The notes under the pieces: model-generated
What the model saw: the letters and a program-made list of their open reading frames with translations, nothing else
Told to the model about the DNA's origin: nothing
Databases searched by the model: none
Shown here: piece after piece, positions 60,494 through 64,000 of the stretch
Layout of the letters: each line of letters begins with the position of its first letter
Numbering within the stretch: position 1 is the stretch's first letter
Made by a program: the position numbers and the translations under genes
Assembly (NCBI RefSeq): GCF_015351105.1
Contig: NZ_JADKRR010000003.1
Span: forward strand, 221,168-285,167
Source of the DNA: Clavibacter sp. VKM Ac-2872
GTDB lineage: Bacteria; Actinomycetota; Actinomycetes; Actinomycetales; Microbacteriaceae
Direction of reading: 5' to 3'
DNA: 64,000 nt

Positions 60494-60573
60494 AGGAGCC
60501 CTCCGCGCTGACCTGCGCGACCCGGGCCCGCGGGGTCCGGTGCATCACCCGTCCCGAAGGAGAGAGAAACAGC

Positions 60574-62001
<1,428 letters not shown>

Positions 62002-62022
62002 CCGCCGCTCCGCACGGACGCC

Positions 62023-62058
62023 GACGGGCGCCGATCCCCGCGGGGACCGGCGCCCGTC
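62023..62058 (+). terminator. Terminator after fumC
   Basis: An 11-bp stem GACGGGCGCCG/CGGCGCCCGTC encloses a CCCCGCGGGG arm, 21 bases past the stop and 22 bases from the end of the convergent PhoH2 gene. Confidence 0.75.
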
Positions 62059-62079
62059 GTCACGCGCGGGATGCGTGGA

Positions 62080-63426
62080 TCACACGGGGTCGCCGTCGAG
62101 CAGCCCCGTCACGAGCGCCGCGATCGCACTGCGCTCCGAGCGGGTGAGCGTGATGTGCCCGAACAGCTCGTGGCCCTTGAGCGTCTCGATGACGCTCGCG
62201 ACGCCGTCGTGCCGTCCGACCCGGAGGTTGTCCCGCTGGGCCACGTCGTGCGTGAGCACCACGCGCGAGTTCTGGCCGATGCGGCTGAGCACCGTGAGCA
62301 GCACGTTCCGCTCGAGCGACTGGGCCTCGTCGACGATCACGAACGCGTCGTGCAGCGAGCGCCCGCGGATGTGGGTGAGCGGCAGCACCTCGAGGATCCC
62401 GCGCTCCACCACCTCGTCCATCACGTTCTGCGAGACGACCGAGCCGAGGGTGTCGAACACGGCCTGCGCCCACGGGTTCATCTTCTCGGCGGCGTCGCCG
62501 GGCAGGTAGCCGAGCTCCTGGCCGCCCACCGCGTACAGCGGCCGGAACACCATGATCTTGCGGTGCTGCTGCTTCTCCAGCACCGCCTCGAGCGCGGCGC
62601 AGAGCGCGAGCGCCGACTTGCCCGTGCCGGCGCTGCCGCCGAGCGACACGATGCCCACCTCGCGGTCGAGGAGCAGGTCGATCGCGAGGCGCTGCTCCGC
62701 CGAGCGCCCCTTGAGGCCGAACACCTCGCGGTCGCCGCGCACCAGGTTCACGGTTCCGCGGCGCACGACCCGGCCGAGGGCGGATCCGCGGTCGGAGTGC
62801 AGCACGACGCCCGTGTTGACGGGCAGGTCCTGCACGACGCGCGTCTGCAGCGACTCGCCGTCGTAGAGGTCGGCCATCTGCTCGCTGGAGAGGGTGACGT
62901 CGGCCATGCCGGTCCAGCCGCTGTCCACGGCGAGCTCGGCGCGGTACTCCTCCGCCTGCAGCCCGATGGACGCGGCCTTCACGCGCAGCGGCATGTCCTT
63001 GGAGACGACCGTGACCGCGAGGCCCTCGGTCGACAGGTTGAGGGCGACCGCGAGGATCCGGGAGTCGTTGTCGCCGAGCTGCAGGCCGTTCGGGAGCGCG
63101 GACATGCTCGAGTGGTTGAGCTCGACCCGCAGGGTGCCGCCGGCCTCGCCCACCTCGATGGGGAAGTCGAGCCGCTCGTGCTCCTCCCGGAGCTGGTCGA
63201 GGAGGCGGAGCGCCTGGCGGGCGAAGTAGCCGATCTCCGGGTCGTTCCGCTTCGACTCGAGCTCGGTGATGACGATGACCGGGATCACCACCGCGTGCTC
63301 GGCGAAGCGGAAGAGCGCACGCGGATCGGACAGGAGGACGGAGGTGTCGAGCACGTACGTGCGCTCGGCCTGCGGCGTCCCCTCCTGCCTGCTCGCGCGT
63401 CGTGCGGTGCTGCTCTGGCTGTCCAT
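62080..63426 (-). CDS. PhoH2-type protein (PIN ribonuclease + PhoH ATPase/helicase)
   Basis: A 448-residue protein. The N-terminal PIN domain begins [18 protein letters not shown] and has the acidic residues of the nuclease site. The C-terminal PhoH domain has Walker [17 protein letters not shown] and Walker [12 protein letters not shown]. Mycobacterial PhoH2 is an RNA-unwinding ribonuclease that often has an antitoxin-like peptide upstream; none is clear here. The ATG at 63426 is chosen for family fit; ATG 63447 and GTG 63489 are alternatives, and none has a strong ribosome site. Confidence 0.9.
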   Translation of the reverse strand: MDSQSSTARRASRQEGTPQAERTYVLDTSVLLSDPRALFRFAEHAVVIPVIVITELESKRNDPEIGYFARQALRLLDQLREEHERLDFPIEVGEAGGTLRVELNHSSMSALPNGLQLGDNDSRILAVALNLSTEGLAVTVVSKDMPLRVKAASIGLQAEEYRAELAVDSGWTGMADVTLSSEQMADLYDGESLQTRVVQDLPVNTGVVLHSDRGSALGRVVRRGTVNLVRGDREVFGLKGRSAEQRLAIDLLLDREVGIVSLGGSAGTGKSALALCAALEAVLEKQQHRKIMVFRPLYAVGGQELGYLPGDAAEKMNPWAQAVFDTLGSVVSQNVMDEVVERGILEVLPLTHIRGRSLHDAFVIVDEAQSLERNVLLTVLSRIGQNSRVVLTHDVAQRDNLRVGRHDGVASVIETLKGHELFGHITLTRSERSAIAALVTGLLDGDPV

Positions 63427-63649
63427 CGGGGCCACGGGCCACTCCATCCCCGAGCGGTCGCGCTCGGATCCTGACGGCGATCGGGCCACGGTGGCGAGAA
63501 GAGATCCTGCGGCCCTCTCGATCGGGCGCCATGCCCGATGAGTGCGAACCTACGTCGCCCACCGCCGTGCTGGCCAGAGCGACGCGGGTCCGGATGTGTC
63601 GTGGACATTAACTCTTCCTCGACACGCCCCCGACGAGGGCCGGGCGGTG

Positions 63650-64000
63650 TCAGGAGCCGAAGCGCCGCTGCCTCGAGGAGTAGTCGCGGAGGGCGCGGAG
63701 GAAGTCCACCTCGCGGAGGTCGGGGCCCAGCGCCTCCATGAAGTAGAGCTCGCTGTGCGCCGACTGCCACAGCATGAAGTCGCTGATGCGCTGCTCGCCC
63801 GAGGTGCGGATCACGAGATCCGGATCCGGCTGCCCGCTCGTGTAGAGGTGCTCGCCGATGAGGTCGGGCGTGAGGAGCGCCGCGAGGTCCTCCAGCGTGC
63901 CGCCGGCCAGGTGGTGCTGCTGCACGATGCTGCGCATGGCGTCGGCGATCTCGGTGCGCCCGCCGTAGCCCACGGCCAGGTTGATGTGGAGCCCGCCGTT
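63650..64000 (-). CDS. uppS: Cis-prenyltransferase (polyprenyl diphosphate synthase), C-terminal part
   Basis: The last ~116 residues of the enzyme that builds the long polyprenyl diphosphate carrier for cell-wall glycans from IPP; the start lies past the window end. The family motifs NLAVGYGGRTEI, DLVIRTSGEQRISDFMLWQ and SELYF are clear. The product may be decaprenyl or undecaprenyl length. About 220 bases separate it from the downstream PhoH2 gene. Confidence 0.95.
   Translation of the reverse strand, partial: NGGLHINLAVGYGGRTEIADAMRSIVQQHHLAGGTLEDLAALLTPDLIGEHLYTSGQPDPDLVIRTSGEQRISDFMLWQSAHSELYFMEALGPDLREVDFLRALRDYSSRQRRFGS

Overview
The window is one gene-dense stretch of high-GC (roughly 70-75%) chromosome from an actinobacterium. 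Evidence for this is GTG-rich starts, GTGA/ATGA stop-start overlaps, an MshB-type (mycothiol) deacetylase, a DtxR-type iron box, a SufS/SufU pair, the MSMEG_4193/DUF3090/SCO1664 trio and DUF4245/DUF6264/DUF2510 proteins. Together these point to Micrococcales, most likely Microbacteriaceae and Clavibacter-like. The genus is inference; no rRNA or tRNA gene was seen.

Layout. 1-4802 (minus): the N-terminus of a Ser/Thr kinase, citrate synthase, succinyldiaminopimelate aminotransferase, a 7Fe ferredoxin and an MshB-like deacetylase with a membrane tail. 4863-8498 (plus): the iron/heme uptake operon efeUOB behind a promoter whose start region is covered by a DtxR box. 8552-10975 (minus): TypA/BipA and a small lipoprotein. 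11090-21539 (minus): an oligopeptide ABC importer with two paralogous binding lipoproteins, two permeases and a fused double ATPase, interrupted by an opposite-strand PH-like membrane protein gene and by a low-GC islet holding two related secreted proteins. 21829-24779 (plus): a CPBP protease and a DUF485/ActP-type acetate symporter pair. 24822-29820 (minus): a tightly overlapping HAD phosphatase, phosphonate-type ABC importer and RpiR regulator operon. 30048-34608 (minus): glycine cleavage genes gcvT-gcvH-gcvP behind a tandem glycine riboswitch.

34994-49064 is mixed housekeeping and accessory: SseB-like, BlaI/CopY-type regulator, CopC-like protein, sufS-sufU, ChaB-like, GNAT, two adjacent small nuclease-like proteins (zinc ribbon + DUF559/Vsr-like; zinc ribbon + T5orf172/GIY-YIG-like), two APC permeases, a universal stress protein, a thioredoxin lipoprotein, and the three-gene phosphatase/DUF3090/SCO1664 cassette. 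49150-50844 is a lower-GC stand-alone DUF262-DUF1524 (GmrSD-like) gene, a likely horizontally acquired defence gene. 51165-64000 is core again: ychF, a DEDDh exonuclease, rmuC, class II fructose-bisphosphate aldolase, ispH, xseA-xseB, a beta carbonic anhydrase, fumC, PhoH2 and the C-terminal part of a cis-prenyltransferase.

The most unusual signals are the low-GC islet flanked by 82-bp direct repeats copied from the 3' end of the peptide-ABC ATPase gene; the adjacent nuclease-like pair; the DUF262 gene; the HAD/phosphonate-importer/RpiR operon; a recurrent TANNNT element placed exactly 6-7 nt before start codons (leaderless mRNAs); and a strong excess of the palindrome GGATCC.
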